Positions 27,348 to 36,174 of a DNA stretch of 64,000 nucleotides are shown here, one piece after another; the first letter of the stretch is position 1, and each line of letters begins with the position of its first letter. Source of the DNA: Ulvibacterium sp965248315 (GTDB lineage: Bacteria > Bacteroidota > Bacteroidia > Flavobacteriales > Flavobacteriaceae); contig NZ_CBDFIX010000002.1 in assembly GCF_965248315.1 (NCBI RefSeq), forward strand, positions 4,154,001 through 4,218,000, read 5' to 3'. Both the position numbers and the translations under genes were made by a program. The notes under the pieces are model-generated. The model did not search any database. It had not been told where the DNA came from and worked only from the letters and a program-made list of their open reading frames with translations.

Positions 27348-27661
27348 AAAAAAGCAGGCCATAAGCCGGATTCTGTTTCCATTAATACGGATCCTTATCA
27401 TTTATCTAGGCCCTTGGTCACCCAAAAGCTCCATCCGCCTACCCTTCGGCTTGGGCATGCAACCCTCATAACGCCGGTATATGTGGCGTTTCACCGCATA
27501 GAGTTTACCTGATTTCACTACAGCATTATCTGTACATACTTTCTGTTGCACTGGTCCTTTCCCATATGCATGGGAAGACGGGCGTTACCCGCTATGCCGC
27601 ATTTTGGTGTCCGGACTTTCCTCCCCCAATAGCTATCAAGGGCGATAAGGCGACCTGCTTC
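27348..27661 (-). ncRNA. rnpB: RNase P RNA (bacterial type A)
   Basis: The minus strand contains the conserved RNase P core GGAGGAAAGTCCGGACACC (complement of about 27604-27625) and, near its 3' end, the conserved segment before CGGCTTATGGCCTGCTT. The 5' end AAGCAGG pairs with 3' CCTGCTT to form helix P1, followed by a U-run (complement of 27348-27353) as terminator. The size of about 310 nt fits. The RNA is the catalytic subunit that cleaves tRNA 5' leaders. It is convergent with rsmD and divergent from dnaX. Confidence 0.95.
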
Positions 27662-27664
27662 TCG

Positions 27665-27672
27665 CAAAGGTA
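27665..27672 (-). promoter_or_regulatory. -7 element of rnpB promoter
   Basis: The complement reads TACCTTTG, a perfect -7 box, placed so that transcription would start at about 27660, exactly where the P1 strand begins. No good TTTG at -33 is seen. Confidence 0.5.
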
Positions 27673-27737
27673 GTCCAATTGTTGATAAAAATTAACGATA
27701 TGGCCCATTATCACAGCATATCAAAAACAGCTATCTT

Positions 27738-27745
27738 TATATTTG
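27738..27745 (+). promoter_or_regulatory. -7 element of dnaX promoter
   Basis: A perfect TATATTTG lies 34 nt before the dnaX TTG start. The -33 element is not recognisable. Confidence 0.4.
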
Positions 27746-27779
27746 TAGAACAAGTTAGCTGTAATTCAAAAGACACATA

Positions 27780-29594
27780 TTGGAACCATTTATCGTATCA
27801 GCTAGAAAATATAGGCCTCAGACATTTGCAGATGTCGTTGGACAGGAAGCCATTACCAAGACCTTATTGAATGCCATTGAAAGCAATCATTTGGCACAAG
27901 CCTTGCTTTTTTGTGGACCAAGGGGAGTTGGCAAAACTACATGTGCCCGTATTTTGGCCAAGCAAATCAATCAAGATGGTACGGAACGTGAGGAAGAGGA
28001 TTTTGCCTTTAATATTTTTGAGTTGGATGCAGCATCCAACAACTCGGTAGATGATATCAGAAACCTTATCGATCAAGTACGAATCCCACCACAGGTCGGA
28101 AAATACAAGGTGTATATCATAGACGAGGTGCATATGCTTTCCCAGTCGGCATTTAACGCCTTTTTAAAAACCTTGGAGGAGCCACCAAAACATGCGATTT
28201 TTATTTTGGCCACCACTGAAAAGCATAAGATAATCCCCACCATTTTATCCCGTTGTCAGATATTCGATTTTAAACGAATAACGGTCAAGGATGCTGCGGC
28301 CTATCTAAAAAATATAGCCGAAAGACAGGGCGTACAAGCCGAGGACGATGCCTTGCATATTATTGCACAAAAAGCCGATGGCGCGATGCGTGATGCGCTT
28401 TCCATATTTGATAGGGTGGTCAGTTTTTCAGGAAAACAACTTACCCGAAAGGCAGTTACGGAAAATTTAAATGTACTGGATTATGATACCTATTTCGAGG
28501 CCACAGAGTTAATATTACAACATAAAATCCCCCAATTGCTATTGTTATTGAACAGTACACTGGCCCTTGGTTTTGATGGACATCATTTCATTGTTGGTCT
28601 GGCATCCCATTTTAGGGATTTAATGGTGTGTAAACATCAAGATACCATTGATTTATTGGAAGTGGGTGAAGTGGCAAAAAATCATTATCAAGAACAGTCC
28701 AGGAAAACTTCCAACTCCTTTTTGTTGAAAGCCTTGGATATTGCCAATGATTGCGATTTAAATTACAAAGCCAGCAAAAACCAAAGATTACTTGTAGAAC
28801 TGGCCTTGATGAAAATGGCATCTATCGATTTTGAAAAAAAAAATCCTGATTCCACTGATGTAAACCAATTCGCCAACGCGCCTATTGCCCCTGCATCTTT
28901 TTTTAATCATTTACCGGCCCCAGTTCTCGAAACTGCCAACACATTAAAGGAAGTCCATTCAAAAGACTCTCCAATAGACGTTGAGCCATCAGCTTTTACT
29001 GCAGAAGTAGAAGAGCAGGTTCCAGTTAATGCTAAAATTGAAATTCCAGTTGCTCCCAATACGATTACTCCTACTCCACCTGTCACAAACAAACCGCCAA
29101 CATTAGAGAGGATAAACCTTAAGACAGCCGGAAAAAGGATATCCGGACTTTCCCTTTCCAGCCTTAAAGCAAAAAAAGAGCATCATCTAAGCAAGAAAGA
29201 GGAATCCATTGAGGAAAGCCAACTTCCAAAAGATGTCTTTACCGAAGAGGATATGCAAAAACATTGGGCAGATTTTGTTCAAAAGATAGATGGGGAAGGC
29301 AGAAAGATACTGGCATCCAGTCTCACCACGGATACACCCAAACTCTTTGATGAAAGCACCATCTGGATAGAATTGCCCAATGATACTATGAAAAAAGAGG
29401 TGGAAAGAGAACAGTATGATCTAATGCTACACCTAAGGCAGCAATTGAATAATTATTCCGTTAATCTAAGGATTACCGTTAATGAGCAAACGGCCAAGAA
29501 ATTTGCCTTTACACCAGAGGAAAAATATCAAAAACTTCGGGAGAAAAACCCTGCTATTGATCTACTTCGCAAGGAATTCGATCTAGACTTTTGA
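27780..29594 (+). CDS. dnaX: DNA polymerase III subunit gamma/tau
   Basis: This 604-residue protein is the clamp-loader ATPase subunit of the replicase. Residues 1-365 hold the AAA module: Walker A CGPRGVGKTTC, Walker B VYIIDEVHMLS, the SRC motif ILSRCQIFDF and sensor 2 GAMRDALSIFD. A proline-rich linker (about 365-450) and a tau-like C-terminal domain (about 485-604) follow. The start codon is TTG: the family begins ME-x-F-x-VSARKYRPQTF, and no ATG is available at that point. The zinc-binding cysteines between Walker A and B are reduced, since the segment after Walker A lacks the usual CxxC cluster. It overlaps the convergent TMEM220 gene by 12 bp. Confidence 0.95.
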   Translation: MEPFIVSARKYRPQTFADVVGQEAITKTLLNAIESNHLAQALLFCGPRGVGKTTCARILAKQINQDGTEREEEDFAFNIFELDAASNNSVDDIRNLIDQVRIPPQVGKYKVYIIDEVHMLSQSAFNAFLKTLEEPPKHAIFILATTEKHKIIPTILSRCQIFDFKRITVKDAAAYLKNIAERQGVQAEDDALHIIAQKADGAMRDALSIFDRVVSFSGKQLTRKAVTENLNVLDYDTYFEATELILQHKIPQLLLLLNSTLALGFDGHHFIVGLASHFRDLMVCKHQDTIDLLEVGEVAKNHYQEQSRKTSNSFLLKALDIANDCDLNYKASKNQRLLVELALMKMASIDFEKKNPDSTDVNQFANAPIAPASFFNHLPAPVLETANTLKEVHSKDSPIDVEPSAFTAEVEEQVPVNAKIEIPVAPNTITPTPPVTNKPPTLERINLKTAGKRISGLSLSSLKAKKEHHLSKKEESIEESQLPKDVFTEEDMQKHWADFVQKIDGEGRKILASSLTTDTPKLFDESTIWIELPNDTMKKEVEREQYDLMLHLRQQLNNYSVNLRITVNEQTAKKFAFTPEEKYQKLREKNPAIDLLRKEFDLDF

Positions 29595-29942
29595 AGCTCG
29601 TAAAAAACGGGTGCGAAGGGCATACACGAACATTATGACAGAAATAATGAGGAGACCAAAGGCCTCCCTACCCTCTTCAATATTTTTTATATCTCCAGTA
29701 CCTATTTCAAAACCTTCAAACTTTTCGGGAAAAATATAGACAAAACCCAATAGGGCAATAACTCCAAAAGATAAAGGCACCAAGTAATGCATTCTCCCTA
29801 TAGCGAAGCCAAAAGAAACCAATGCCGCAATACTATAAATTAAAATCCAGACCCAAGGATCGGGATCATTATATTGTACTACTGCCGATACAAGGAACAA
29901 GGCTCCAAAAACCCAACCCAATATGGAGAAAAGTAATCTCAT
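29583..29942 (-). CDS. Transmembrane family 220 protein
   Basis: This small integral membrane protein is about 119 residues when started at the ATG at 29942 (MRLLFSILGWVFGALF). An upstream in-frame ATG at 29990 would add 16 residues. Four hydrophobic helices are visible, and the N-terminal SAVVQYNDPDPWVWILIY motif is characteristic of the TMEM220 family. The function is unknown. Its 3' end overlaps dnaX by 12 bp in convergent orientation. Confidence 0.82.
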   Translation of the reverse strand: MRLLFSILGWVFGALFLVSAVVQYNDPDPWVWILIYSIAALVSFGFAIGRMHYLVPLSFGVIALLGFVYIFPEKFEGFEIGTGDIKNIEEGREAFGLLIISVIMFVYALRTRFLRASKV

Positions 29943-30014
29943 AAAAACAAATATAATAAGCAAGCTTTTGAATTCTATTGCAATTCCCATTAAATTTGAA
30001 AAAATCCAATTACA

Positions 30015-30596
30015 ATGCTGGGATTAAAACTGCCAACGGACCCAAGGTGGGTAAATATCGTTGAAAAAAACATCGGAGAAATTCTTACGGATCATGCCTA
30101 CTGTGAACAAAAAGCGGCCAGTACGGCTATTTCCCTAATCGTTACTTTTCCCGAATATCCAGAATTGGTAGAAGAAATGATTGCGCTTTCCCGAGAAGAA
30201 ATGGGTCATTTTAAAATGGTCCACGATAGAATTATCGCAAGGGGAGAAATCTTGGGTAAATATCGAAAGGACGAATATGTAATCGAATTGATGAAATTCT
30301 TTCCAAAAGGCGGCAGCCGAGCAACACAGTTGGTCCATAGACTGTTGTACGCTGCATTGATAGAGGCGAGAAGCTGTGAACGGTTTCGTTTATTGTCCGA
30401 AGAACTTAAGGATAAGGAACTAGCGGAATTCTATCATAAACTGATGGTAAGTGAAGCCTCGCACTATACCATGTTCCTCAAGTTTGCTAGAATGTACGGG
30501 AAACGCGATGAAGTTGATCAAAAATGGAAGGAATTACTAATCTACGAGGCGGATATTATGAAAAATCTTGGAAAAAAAGAGACTGTTCACGGATAA
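30015..30596 (+). CDS. miaE: tRNA-(ms2io6A)-hydroxylase
   Basis: A 193-residue ferritin-like di-iron monooxygenase that hydroxylates the isopentenyl side chain of 2-methylthio-N6-isopentenyladenosine at tRNA position 37. The di-iron ligands are in the helices with EQKAAS, SREEMGHFKMVH (ExxH), EARSCERF and SEASHYTMF (ExxH). Length fits the family. No miaA or miaB is adjacent. It stands alone, convergent with ppk1. Confidence 0.92.
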   Translation: MLGLKLPTDPRWVNIVEKNIGEILTDHAYCEQKAASTAISLIVTFPEYPELVEEMIALSREEMGHFKMVHDRIIARGEILGKYRKDEYVIELMKFFPKGGSRATQLVHRLLYAALIEARSCERFRLLSEELKDKELAEFYHKLMVSEASHYTMFLKFARMYGKRDEVDQKWKELLIYEADIMKNLGKKETVHG

Positions 30597-30620
30597 ATCG
30601 AAAAAGGCACAAAGAAGGTA

Positions 30621-32687
30621 TCAGGAATTGAGTTTGTCCAAATAATAATCATAGGTGGCGAACTGCGATCTTACCTCTGGGCCATCGCTCTTTCTGTAGG
30701 CATTATCCTGTTCTTCGGAAAAGACCCTGGCCTTTAAATTGTCCTTCCAAGAGATTTCAAAAGTATCTATTAATTCCTGTTTTACATCCTTATCATAAAT
30801 AGGGCAACCCACTTCCACCCGATAATCCAGGTTTCGGGTCATCCAATCTGCCGATGAGATATATACTTTGGGGTTATCTTCATTGGCAAAAATAAAAATC
30901 CTGGGATGTTCCAGAAATTTATCGACTATGCTTATGGCCTCAATATTATCGCTCATCCCTTTAACCCCGGGCACCAGACAACATATACCACGTATTATCA
31001 ATTGAATTTTTACGCCAGCCCTACTCGCCTCGTACAATTTATCCGCCATTTTATAAGAAGTAAAGCTGTTCATTTTTATTTTTATATAGGCTTCCTTACC
31101 TACAATGGCATTGGCGATTTCATTATCAATCAATTTTTGAAACGTACTTTTGGTATAGTGTGGGGATACCACCAAGTGTTTATATTTGTTTATCTTATAA
31201 GTGGTTTCAAAAAAGGCAAAAACCTTGTTCAATTCCTTTAAAATGGGCTCATGTGCCGTAAAAAGGGTGTAGTCCGTATAAATTCTGGCCGTGGATTCAT
31301 TAAAGTTGCCTGTACTTATAAATCCATAACGTTTAATTTCTTCGTTCTCCTCCCGTTCAATAACACATATTTTGCTATGTACCTTAAGGCCGGGAACCCC
31401 AAAGATCAATTTAACACCTTCTGCCTGTAATTGCTCTGCGTATTCTATGTTCGCCTGTTCGTCAAATCTCGCCTGTAGTTCAATCTGAACGGTGACCTGT
31501 TTCCCATTTTTGACGGCATTAATAAGTGATGCGGCTACCTGAGAGTTATTAGCCAGACGATAGACGGTTATTTTTATACTACGGACCTTCGGGTCTAAAG
31601 CCGCCTCCCTAAGGAACTTGATTACATAGGAAAACGTATGGTATGGGGTATATTGCAAATAGTCCTTTTGCGCGATGTGCTCAAAAAGACTGCCCTCCAT
31701 ACTTAAGCCCTTGACTGGCAAAGGAGTAATCTTATCATAGAGCAAATCCTTCCTTCCTAAACTAGGAAAGCCCATATAGTCTCTTCGATTGTGATATCTG
31801 CCTCCTGGGATAACACTATCCGTATCTTCTATATTCATCTTTTCTTTTAGGAATAGAAGCGTATCTCTCCCTATGCTTTTGTCATATACAAACCTAACGG
31901 GGTCGCTTATTTTGCGAGATTCCACACTGGAAGATATCTTTTCGATAAAGCTTTTGCTCAGATCATTGTCAATATCCAATTCGGCATCCCTGGTAATTTT
32001 TATCATATGTGCGGAGATGGACTCATATTCGAACATGGTAAAAATGCTGTCTAAACAGTACCTAATCAAATCATCCAAGATAATAATGAAGTTTTTTTCT
32101 CCTTCCTTGGGAAGTACCACAAAACGATCTATCCCTTTTGGGATTTCTATAAGGGCATATCTTTTTTCCTTTTCCTCTTCATCTCCCCGTATCACCATTT
32201 TTATGGCTAGATATGCAGCAGTATCCTTCAACATGGGAAACTCGGTAAGGTCATTGAGAATAATGGTCATGAGCTGGGGGCTCACGTTTTGAATAAAGTA
32301 ATTCTTTACAAACTCCTTTTGATTTTCATTGAGCTCCGTTTCCCGTAAAAGAAATATATTTTGTGTCTCAAGCTCCTTCTCAATGTTCCTTAAAATGGTA
32401 ATACTGTCTGCCTGCTGTTTGATTACAATTTTGGTGATTTCCTCCAGCAAATCTTTCGCTTTCTCTCCTCCGAGAACACTTTTACCTGTCTTTCCAGCTT
32501 CCACTATGCGTTTGACCGTAGCATAACGCACTTTAAAAAACTCATCAAGATTGTTGGAAAATATGCCCAGGAATCGAAGTCTTTCTATGAGCGGTACGTT
32601 CTTATCGGCACTTTCCTGTAATACCCTTTCATTAAACCATAACCAACTAATTTCCCTGTTAACATATTGATTTCCCGTTTTGTTCAT
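30621..32687 (-). CDS. ppk1: Polyphosphate kinase 1
   Basis: This 688-residue PPK1 polymerises ATP gamma-phosphate into polyphosphate through a phosphohistidine. The N-terminal REISWLWFNERVLQE and the head domain lead to two PLD-like C-terminal domains. The catalytic histidine lies in GLKVHSKICVI, and YGFISTGNFNESTARIYTDY and YISSADWMTRNLDYRVEV are conserved phosphate-binding blocks. It overlaps sixA by 4 nt (ATGA) and is the last gene of the long pyrR-to-ppk1 run. Confidence 0.95.
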   Translation of the reverse strand: MNKTGNQYVNREISWLWFNERVLQESADKNVPLIERLRFLGIFSNNLDEFFKVRYATVKRIVEAGKTGKSVLGGEKAKDLLEEITKIVIKQQADSITILRNIEKELETQNIFLLRETELNENQKEFVKNYFIQNVSPQLMTIILNDLTEFPMLKDTAAYLAIKMVIRGDEEEKEKRYALIEIPKGIDRFVVLPKEGEKNFIIILDDLIRYCLDSIFTMFEYESISAHMIKITRDAELDIDNDLSKSFIEKISSSVESRKISDPVRFVYDKSIGRDTLLFLKEKMNIEDTDSVIPGGRYHNRRDYMGFPSLGRKDLLYDKITPLPVKGLSMEGSLFEHIAQKDYLQYTPYHTFSYVIKFLREAALDPKVRSIKITVYRLANNSQVAASLINAVKNGKQVTVQIELQARFDEQANIEYAEQLQAEGVKLIFGVPGLKVHSKICVIEREENEEIKRYGFISTGNFNESTARIYTDYTLFTAHEPILKELNKVFAFFETTYKINKYKHLVVSPHYTKSTFQKLIDNEIANAIVGKEAYIKIKMNSFTSYKMADKLYEASRAGVKIQLIIRGICCLVPGVKGMSDNIEAISIVDKFLEHPRIFIFANEDNPKVYISSADWMTRNLDYRVEVGCPIYDKDVKQELIDTFEISWKDNLKARVFSEEQDNAYRKSDGPEVRSQFATYDYYLDKLNS

Positions 32688-33172
32688 TCTTTAAGATCTT
32701 TTGGAAAAATGGTCTGTACTGTAATCCCTTTTTCCACGGAAGCCCATTGGTCGGTCTGAAACTCCAAATGAACCAGTCCGCTGGTAGGAACATTGTCAAT
32801 ATAGCTATTTCCCAAGGAATTGGCAATATGTGTAAAGGCATGGTTATGTCCAAAAATCATTACTGTTTTTAAGTTGTCGTCCAGGCCTTGAACAAACTCT
32901 AGCACATCATCGCCCGAAAAATCGTACAACATTTCTGAGAGCTCAAATTTGGCAAAGGGAAAGTCCAACTGTCTTAAAAAAATTAGGCAGGTATGAAGTG
33001 CCCTACTGGCAGGGCTTGAAAAAATGGCATCAATCCCCATATCCCGGGAATGGAATGCGGAACTCACCAAATGACCATCATTTATTCCTCTTTCGTTAAG
33101 TGGCCGATCTTTGTCATCTACGGAATACTCCCAAGAAGATTTACCATGCCTTACCAATATAAGTGTCTTCAT
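32684..33172 (-). CDS. sixA: Histidine phosphatase family protein (SixA-like)
   Basis: A 162-residue branch-2 histidine phosphatase. The catalytic RHGKS motif (Arg8, His9) is near the N-terminus, followed by DRPLNERG, SSPASRALHTC and the second histidine in MIFGHNHAFTH. SixA-type enzymes remove phosphate from phosphohistidine in proteins such as PTS or HPt domains. It is translationally coupled with ppk1, whose catalytic cycle passes through a phosphohistidine, so a functional link is an attractive but untested idea. Confidence 0.88.
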   Translation of the reverse strand: MKTLILVRHGKSSWEYSVDDKDRPLNERGINDGHLVSSAFHSRDMGIDAIFSSPASRALHTCLIFLRQLDFPFAKFELSEMLYDFSGDDVLEFVQGLDDNLKTVMIFGHNHAFTHIANSLGNSYIDNVPTSGLVHLEFQTDQWASVEKGITVQTIFPKDLKE

Positions 33173-33240
33173 TTAACGTAAACTTAATATGAGTTAAAGA
33201 TGTCAATACCGAAATCAGAAGAGCTCAATGGACCAAAATC

Positions 33241-33888
33241 TTAGGGTGCCAACCGTTCTATCTTCCAGTTAAAATCTTCTTGAAGGGTATAACGGATACG
33301 ATCATGCAAACGGTTGGGTCTACCCTGCCAAAATTCAATGGATAAAGGCTTTACAATATAACCTCCCCAATAATCGGGCCGTTCAATATCTTTCCCAGAA
33401 TATTCTTTTTCAAGCGCCTTTAACTTTACTTCCAAAAATTCCCGGGAAGGAATAACGCTGCTTTGGTTAGATACTATGGCCCCTAATTTACTGCCCTCAG
33501 GCCTGGATTCAAAATACCCATCGGAAAGGTTTTCGGCAATTTTCTCGGCATTTCCCTTTATAATGATCTGTCGCTCCATGGTCGGCCAAAAAAATGAAAG
33601 ACATACGTTGGAGTTCTCGGCTATCGACTTCCCCTTTTCACTTTCATAGTTCGTATAAAAAATAAATCCTTCATAGGTATACTTTTTAAGGAGAACTACC
33701 CTGTTTTTTGGAAATCCATCCAAGCCCAAGGTAGAAACGGTCATTGCATTAGGCTCCTCCGTTCCCTCCGAGGCCTCAACCTCATAAAACCATTTTTGAA
33801 AGAGTTCCATGGGATTGTCTGAGATATTATCCTCCATTAAGGCGCTCTTTTCATATGATTTCCTATAATTCCCTAAATCTTTTTGCAT
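33241..33888 (-). CDS. pdxH: Pyridoxamine 5'-phosphate oxidase
   Basis: The 215-residue FMN enzyme oxidises pyridoxine or pyridoxamine phosphate to PLP. The FMN and substrate motifs are visible: NRVVLLKKYTYEGFIFYTNY, SEKGKSIAEN, the C-terminal VKPLSIEFWQGRPNRLHDR and the final RLAP. Length matches PdxH. It lies 102 nt after rnz and 68 nt before sixA in the same direction, and could be part of one transcript. Confidence 0.95.
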   Translation of the reverse strand: MQKDLGNYRKSYEKSALMEDNISDNPMELFQKWFYEVEASEGTEEPNAMTVSTLGLDGFPKNRVVLLKKYTYEGFIFYTNYESEKGKSIAENSNVCLSFFWPTMERQIIIKGNAEKIAENLSDGYFESRPEGSKLGAIVSNQSSVIPSREFLEVKLKALEKEYSGKDIERPDYWGGYIVKPLSIEFWQGRPNRLHDRIRYTLQEDFNWKIERLAP

Positions 33889-33990
33889 TTTGCTATCATC
33901 AAAAAAACAAGATAGGCAAAGTTCTTAAAAAGACGGGACTCTGGAAAGATGAATCGGACATTTCAAACCAAAGCTTGGTGAAAATAGAAA

Positions 33991-34902
33991 TCAAAATTGA
34001 AAGATTCTCCCGTCTCTTGCAAGTTCCACATTTTCAAAAATCTCTTCGGCTTCTTCCTTGAAAAGATCTATGGATTTATATCGGGTAGAATAATGCCCCA
34101 GAATAAGTTTACCAACTTTGGCCATCTTCGCCATAGTTGCAGCTTCCTTGGCCGTAGCATGCTTTGTTTTAACGGACAAATGTTTTTCAGTTTCCAAAAA
34201 AGTAGCTTCGTGATATAGGATATCCACACCCATTATCTGTTCCTTTAAATCTGGTTTAAACTGGGTGTCACTACAATACGCATAGCTCATGGATTTTGGT
34301 GGATCTAACGTAAGTTTCCCATTGGGAATTGTTCGACCATCATCCAATGGTACATCCTCACCTCCTTTAATGTTACGGAAATGAGCCTTATCAATTTTAA
34401 AGGCCCTTACGGCTTCTATATTCAATTTTCGTTCCAATGGTTTCTCCCTAAATAGAAAACCATTGGTATACACCCGATGATTCAAGGGAATGGTTTCTAC
34501 AGTAACCTTATCGTCCTCAAAAAGTATTGTGGGCTCTTTGGAGGTAAGCTCATGGAAAATTAAGGGATAATTGGTCCATGAATCCCCTAGCTTCAACAAA
34601 AGGGTGATTGCCTCTTTTATCCCCTTTGGGCCGTAAATATGCATTTCCTTGTCCCGCCCTAAAAGCCGAAAAGTCGAAATCAATCCAGGAAGTCCAAAAA
34701 AATGATCTCCATGTAAGTGGGAAATAAATATGTGGTTGATCCTTGAGAATTTTATCCTATTCTTCCTCAATTGTACTTGGGTCCCTTCCCCACAATCTAT
34801 TAAGAACATATGGTTTCTGATTTCCAATACTTGTGAGGTGGGGTTGGTAAGTGTTCTTGGAGTGGCAGCGTAACAACCTAGAATTGAAAGTTTCATTGCC
34901 AA
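33991..34902 (-). CDS. rnz: Ribonuclease Z
   Basis: This 303-residue metallo-beta-lactamase-fold endonuclease removes tRNA 3' trailers. The zinc motif HLHGDH (residues 62-67) is intact, with FLIDCGEGTQ before it and ILGHYSTRY (His plus GHYS) near the C-terminus. A flexible-arm region (about 150-200) that binds tRNA is present. Start may be the first or third residue (MAMKLSILGC). It follows the STAS-like gene by 4 nt. Confidence 0.94.
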   Translation of the reverse strand: MAMKLSILGCYAATPRTLTNPTSQVLEIRNHMFLIDCGEGTQVQLRKNRIKFSRINHIFISHLHGDHFFGLPGLISTFRLLGRDKEMHIYGPKGIKEAITLLLKLGDSWTNYPLIFHELTSKEPTILFEDDKVTVETIPLNHRVYTNGFLFREKPLERKLNIEAVRAFKIDKAHFRNIKGGEDVPLDDGRTIPNGKLTLDPPKSMSYAYCSDTQFKPDLKEQIMGVDILYHEATFLETEKHLSVKTKHATAKEAATMAKMAKVGKLILGHYSTRYKSIDLFKEEAEEIFENVELARDGRIFQF

Positions 34903-34906
34903 CTAA

Positions 34907-35239
34907 TTAGAAATCCAAATCTCTTTCAATTTCTTCCATTTCAATAATATCATGTGCTTCCCTAAGGGTTGGTACTACACAAATCTCATCTGGTACTTGA
35001 TCAAACGAAACTTTGTCAGTTACCAAAACAAAAGATTTTTTGGAGGCTCTATGCCTATTGGAAAGATTCAAAAACTCCAAAATGTCCCCAGAACTTAATT
35101 CGGAAAATGAAAAAAGATTGATGATAACATTATCATTTTTGATTTCTTGATGGTAGCTGTTCAAGTTTTCCAAAAATTGTTTCAGCGCGATATTTTCCTG
35201 ATGTACCACGATTGTATTCCCTTCCCTATCAAAAATCAT
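34907..35239 (-). CDS. Small STAS-like protein between pyrB and rnz
   Basis: A 110-residue cytoplasmic protein. Alternating strands and helices (VIINLFSFSELSSGDILEFLNL, SKKSFVLVTDKVSFDQV, ICVVPTLREAHDIIEMEEIE) resemble the STAS fold of anti-sigma antagonists. A conserved serine at the antagonist phosphosite is not certain. It starts 3 nt after pyrB and ends 4 nt before rnz, so it is surely co-translated. Function unknown; some databases label it by its neighbour, which should not be taken as evidence. Confidence 0.78.
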   Translation of the reverse strand: MIFDREGNTIVVHQENIALKQFLENLNSYHQEIKNDNVIINLFSFSELSSGDILEFLNLSNRHRASKKSFVLVTDKVSFDQVPDEICVVPTLREAHDIIEMEEIERDLDF

Positions 35240-35242
35240 GGT

Positions 35243-36172
35243 TTACTGTTTTATTTTGGAGGCCAGTAAATAAATAACGGCCATACGTATGGCCACTCCG
35301 TTTTCCACTTGGTTCAATATGATGGATTGCTTTGAATCAGCCACATCACTGGTTATCTCTACCCCCCTGTTAATCGGACCCGGATGCATAATTACAATTT
35401 CTTTGTCCAGATCATCCAACAACTTTCTGTTCACCCCATATTGTTGTGTGTATTCCCTAGTGGTAGGAAAGTAGCTAATATCCAATCGTTCATTCTGGAT
35501 GCGCAGCATATTGGCCACATCGCACCAATTTAGGGCTTTCTGCAAATCGGTCTCCACTCCTACACCTAAAGATTCTATATATTTGGGCAATAGGGTGCGT
35601 GGTCCACAAACTTTTACTTCGGCCCCTTGGAGCTTTAAAGCGAATATATTGGACAAGGCTACCCTGGAGTGTAGAATATCTCCCACAATAACCACTTTTT
35701 TACCCGCCACATCACCCAATTTTTCACGAATGGAGTATGAGTCTAAAAGAGCTTGGGTAGGATGTTCGTGGGCTCCATCCCCCGCATTGATAATGGAAGC
35801 ATCGACATATTTGGCTAAAAAAATCCCCGCTCCCGGATTGGGATGGCGCATCACTACCATATCCACCTTCATGGAGAGGATATTGTTTACCGTATCGATC
35901 AAGGTTTCGCCTTTTTTCACCGATGATTGTCCAGCGGAAAAATTAATGACGTCAGCCGAAAGGCGTTTTTCCGCAAGTTCGAAGGACAACTTGGTACGTG
36001 TGCTGTTTTCAAAGAAAATATTGGCTATGGTTATATCCCTAAGGGAGGGTACTTTTTTGATCGATCGGTTGATGACCTCCTTAAAATGATCGGCAGTCTC
36101 AAAAATGAGGTGAATATCTTTCTCTCCCAGATATTTTATTCCTAATAAGTGCTTAACACTTAATTCGCTCAT
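35243..36172 (-). CDS. pyrB: Aspartate carbamoyltransferase catalytic subunit
   Basis: The 309-residue PyrB makes carbamoyl-aspartate in pyrimidine synthesis. The carbamoyl-phosphate motif FENSTRTKLSFELA, the catalytic HPTQALLDSY segment and MHPGPINRGVE are all intact. No pyrI regulatory subunit is adjacent. It starts 2 nt after pyrR, which matches the pyrR-pyrB arrangement of many bacteria. Confidence 0.96.
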   Translation of the reverse strand: MSELSVKHLLGIKYLGEKDIHLIFETADHFKEVINRSIKKVPSLRDITIANIFFENSTRTKLSFELAEKRLSADVINFSAGQSSVKKGETLIDTVNNILSMKVDMVVMRHPNPGAGIFLAKYVDASIINAGDGAHEHPTQALLDSYSIREKLGDVAGKKVVIVGDILHSRVALSNIFALKLQGAEVKVCGPRTLLPKYIESLGVGVETDLQKALNWCDVANMLRIQNERLDISYFPTTREYTQQYGVNRKLLDDLDKEIVIMHPGPINRGVEITSDVADSKQSIILNQVENGVAIRMAVIYLLASKIKQ

Positions 36173-36174
36173 TC

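Noticed and set aside
33931..34015. Inverted arms AGACGGGA and TCCCGTCT around the 3' end of rnz
   Set aside because: The arms are about 70 nt apart with no T-run, so terminator or operator function is not supported.
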